Shown here: positions 61,623 through 64,000 of the stretch, in pieces | Layout of the letters: each line of letters starts with the position of its first letter | Position numbering within the stretch: position 1 is the first letter of the stretch | Source of the DNA: Phytopythium helicoides | Taxonomy: Eukaryota; Oomycota; Peronosporomycetes; Pythiales; Pythiaceae | DNA length: 64,000 bases | Assembly (NCBI GenBank): GCA_024867545.1 | Contig: JANFNE010000029.1 | Location: forward strand, 1-64,000 | Reading direction: 5' to 3' | Program-made: the position numbers and the translations under genes | The notes under the pieces: generated by a model | Told to the model about the DNA's origin: nothing | The model's input: the letters and a program-made list of their open reading frames with translations, nothing else | Database searches by the model: none

Positions 61623-62840
61623 CTAGGCGTCCATGATATCGGGGATGTTAGCTCTTCCAACAGAAAGACGAAAGCGGTCATGGAAGGCTGGGTCCCCGAA
61701 AACCTCGCCCGGAAGGATCAGCACGCCAGTTTCGCGCACGAGAGTCTCGGCGAACGCCATGACTGCTTCGCGGTCGCCCTTGGGGATATTACGAATCTTA
61801 ACAAACGCGATTGGCCCTGCAAGTGGCGCATGGAAAGCGAACACGTCCTGGTGAGTGTCCATGAAGCTCTGTACAGCACGGATGCCCTTGTCAATGATCT
61901 CTAGTCCCCGTTGTAGTACCGCGGTCTTGTTGCGTAGCACGATCAGCGCTAGGACTTCACATGGGGTTGGTGCTGTTACCGAAATGTAGTCCTTGATTGT
62001 CGACACTCGCTGCAAGAAGTCCTTGTCCTGGCTGGCGAGCCAGCCAATTCGAATGCCTGGCATCCCAAACACTTTACTCATTCCAGAAAGCGAAGCTGCT
62101 TTCTCGTAGAGTGTGCATGCAGGAGCGAGACGGTGTGACGGATCTCGCTCCAGTCCGACAAACATCTCGTCTGAGAAGAGGAAGATACCTCGAGCTCTGC
62201 ACATATCGATTAATGACAACCATTGCTCTGGAGTCGGCAGAAATCCTGTGGGGTTGTGCGGGAAATTCACAACGAGAAGTTTGGTGGTCGGGCGAAGCAA
62301 GCTTTCGAGATCTCCTATGTCAAACCGCAGCGGCATTGCTGCGTCCTGAGCATCTTCTCGGCACTGCCACAGTGTCACCTCACACCCGATCGACTGTGCG
62401 ACCGACACGAGACTCTGGTACGCTGGAGAGACCGCCACCACATGGTCACCAGGCTCCAGTAATGCGTTCATCGCAATGAAGATCCCCTCCTGAGGACAGA
62501 GCACATTCAAGTTGTCGACGTCGAGCTGCGGATAAAGCTGCGTCACGATCTCCTGGCGCAGCGCTGGGAGTCCCTTTGGCTGCGTGCAAATGAGCGGCAT
62601 CTCTTCCCACAGCGCCCGGCATTCGTCGTCTGCCATCTCGAGCACCTGCTTGGTCGTCAGCGGCTCCACATCTGATGCGCACTGCATCACGAAGCCAATT
62701 GTTAGCCATCCAACAGATTGCTTCGTTGCAGATTGATGAGCTCTTACCGCCATGTAACGGGACGAAAACTCGTGCTTGGCAAAGAAGCTCTCGAGCTTGA
62801 ACGTCGGAAGCGACCGCACTGCATGGTGAGCGTGCTCCAT
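61623..62840 (-). CDS. PLP-dependent aminotransferase, class I/II (2 exons)
   Basis: Exons 62840-62748 and 62681-61623; a 66-bp intron (GTAAGA donor, GGCTAACAATT branch site, GATGCAG acceptor) is in frame and without stops, so the unspliced frame stays open. The spliced protein has 383 residues. Fold-type I features: NFPHNPTGFLPT (substrate and PLP-binding Asn), SDEMFVGLERD (Asp for the pyridine ring), SGMSKVFGMPGIRIGW (Schiff-base Lys in SMSK-like context) and FRLSVGRANIP (carboxylate-binding Arg). The ATG at 62840 is chosen because the frame upstream lacks another ATG. Substrate cannot be told from sequence; relatives include alanine/aspartate-type and capreomycidine-synthase-like enzymes. 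No targeting signal is obvious, so it is likely cytosolic. Confidence 0.88.
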   Translation of the reverse strand: MEHAHHAVRSLPTFKLESFFAKHEFSSRYMAVRAHQSATKQSVGWLTIGFVMQCASDVEPLTTKQVLEMADDECRALWEEMPLICTQPKGLPALRQEIVTQLYPQLDVDNLNVLCPQEGIFIAMNALLEPGDHVVAVSPAYQSLVSVAQSIGCEVTLWQCREDAQDAAMPLRFDIGDLESLLRPTTKLLVVNFPHNPTGFLPTPEQWLSLIDMCRARGIFLFSDEMFVGLERDPSHRLAPACTLYEKAASLSGMSKVFGMPGIRIGWLASQDKDFLQRVSTIKDYISVTAPTPCEVLALIVLRNKTAVLQRGLEIIDKGIRAVQSFMDTHQDVFAFHAPLAGPIAFVKIRNIPKGDREAVMAFAETLVRETGVLILPGEVFGDPAFHDRFRLSVGRANIPDIMDA

Positions 62841-63052
62841 GAACGCTGGAGATCCTGCTTGATAGGGGAGAAACGGAGAATGGCACCGTCGAGAGCTCAC
62901 ACATCAACAAAGCTACCTTCATTCAACGCGAGGCTTCAACCAACTACCCTGAGCAGCTGCGTGTCCTGCTCCAAGTACTACTCTGCCATCAGCTCGACAC
63001 ATCTGCATCATGAAGGTTCGGCTTCCATATCCAGAGCCACAGCCGCAATGCA
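62841..63052. promoter_or_regulatory. Upstream region of the aminotransferase gene
   Basis: 212 bp between the aminotransferase ATG and the 3' end of the next gene on the same strand; presumed promoter. No clear motif recognised. Confidence 0.35.
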
Positions 63053-64000
63053 CTAGGTTGCTCGGCTTCGCTTCCGTTGAGAGCGTCGTGGAGCATGCTC
63101 GTCCGCTCCAGCTTTGTTGTCTTCCTTCTCCTCGCTCTTGCTAGGATTCTCTGCGCTTTTCCGCTTTGGAGCTGGGCTAGATTTTGTCTTCTTTGGCTTC
63201 TCGTGCTCCGCCTTCTTCGTTGGCTTTGAGGACTGCTGGTCGTGCGTGGCTGCGTACAGACAGAGCTGCACGCGCTGCGGCGTCCACGACGTCTCTCCGT
63301 CCTTTTCATCGTCGTCGTTGCCCAGCTCCTTCTGCAGCCAAGCCGCCTTCTTCTTCATCTGCTCCACAAAGAGCTTGTAGTGGGGGAACGTATACTTGCG
63401 AGGCCCAATGATCTCTGAGACCACAAGGCACTAGTCAGCAATTCAAGCAGCAGCAGCATTCAAAGCTAGCCAGCAAACGCACTCGCGACTGCCTCGAGCG
63501 CCTCATCGCCCATGAACGGGATGTTGGGGTCGTACGCCGTCAGTATCGCCGACGCCGTGGCGGGTCCGACCTGAAGAGAGCGAGCAACCACCTTCAGTCC
63601 TCTCTCTGCCTCTCATCCACCTTCCTCCCTCCTCTCACCCCTTTCAGCTCGCACAGCGCGTCGAACGCAGCCTTGAAGTCATCACTTCTCCACGCCTTGA
63701 ACGCCGCGGCGGACGCGCTCTTGACCTGCTCGTCGTCCAGCGCCTGCACGAACTTCATGAGCTGCGGACGCCTTGAGTTTCACGCGATTGCACCGTCAGC
63801 CCCCAACTCGCACTCCGCAGCCGACGCCTGGACGCACCACTTGCCCTTCTTGAGCTTCCACGTCATGAGCCGCTCCAGCTCCGCGTGCGAGAGGAACGCG
63901 TCGGGCTCCCGCTCATGCAGCAGGCGTGGCAGCTCGCGCCGGTGCCAGGCATCCAGCGCCTGCAGCTCGTCCTTCTGCGGCCCATTGCGGCGCCGTTAGC
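63053..64000 (-). CDS. Conserved eukaryotic protein with HhH-like segment, partial (5' end beyond window)
   Basis: Inferred exons: beyond 64000 to 63838, 63771-63639, 63570-63483, 63414-63053. Introns of 66, 68 and 68 bp have GT-AG ends and keep the frame. Protein order: DELQALDAWHRRELPRLLHE, FLSHAELERLMTWKLKKGKW, RPQLMKFVQALDDEQVKSAS, AFKAWRSDDFKAAFDALCEL, KGVGPATASAILTAYDPNIP (a helix-hairpin-helix-like GVGPATA turn), then FMGDEALEAVAKIIGPRKYT, FPHYKLFVEQMKKKAAWLQK. A long Lys/Glu/Ser-rich tail follows, ending PRRSQRKRSRAT, with nuclear-localisation character. Similar uncharacterised proteins occur in fungi and animals as far as I recall. The HhH-like turn suggests DNA contact, but no glycosylase catalytic motif is seen. 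The start is missing. Confidence 0.72.

Noticed and set aside
1..64000. tRNA or rRNA genes, prokaryotic operons, or organelle sequence
   Set aside because: No cloverleaf or rRNA segments were noticed by eye, and gene structure is eukaryotic nuclear. A dedicated scan was not possible.

Overview
The window looks like oomycete nuclear DNA, most likely Phytophthora or a close relative. Reasons are the short GT-AG introns (about 44-80 bp) in otherwise compact genes, very large ankyrin-repeat proteins, Asn- and acid-rich low-complexity ORFs, an endonuclease-RT-RNase H LINE, and a Fanzor (eukaryotic TnpB-like) gene. I cannot fix the species from sequence alone.

Positions 1-31790 are a rearranged repeat block. 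It holds three giant palindromes of about 5.0 kb (1261-6323, 8295-13328, 24824-29837). Each has two near-identical arms, a 393-bp single-copy loop, and one copy per arm, transcribed outward, of an unrecognised membrane-anchored acidic protein, giving six copies in three divergent pairs. The palindromes are separated by broken ankyrin genes, and the palindrome-plus-flank segment is tandemly repeated with a period of about 7.0 kb. The loop is inverted in the middle palindrome, and arm-specific alleles are swapped with it. A 9.5-kb LINE (14582-24090) with two intact ORFs and a target-site duplication sits inside one flank copy, so it inserted after the tandem duplication. Its ORF1 carries an OTU-type cysteine protease-like domain.

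Positions 31790-39240 hold a tandem CCCH zinc-finger (Tis11/TTP-type) gene, a decayed ankyrin fragment, and a 2.4-kb element (36705-39082) bounded by short imperfect inverted repeats. That element encodes a Fanzor RNA-guided-nuclease homologue with RuvC residues in the eukaryotic rearranged arrangement. A structured 3' segment could be its guide (omega) RNA.

Positions 39240-62840 hold a cluster of large ankyrin genes (39237+, 42923+, 50094-, 54336-, and an orphan tail near 60755-). Three of them share a three-block ankyrin layout, a conserved capping motif, and a C-terminal region made of two related modules of about 70 residues that I do not recognise. Between them lie a small two-helix membrane protein, a PDI-like secretory thioredoxin-fold protein and a canonical PDI (same strand, adjacent), a probable mitochondrial EF-hand protein, and, divergent from it, a MaoC-type hotdog hydratase. 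The right end holds a class I/II aminotransferase and a partial conserved eukaryotic protein with a helix-hairpin-helix-like segment.

A short motif, CCGACTAGGTRCGA, recurs in the palindrome centres, the LINE 5' UTR and the divergent EF-hand/MaoC promoter, and may be a shared promoter element. Exon structures given here are my reading of splice consensus and frame, with no transcript support.
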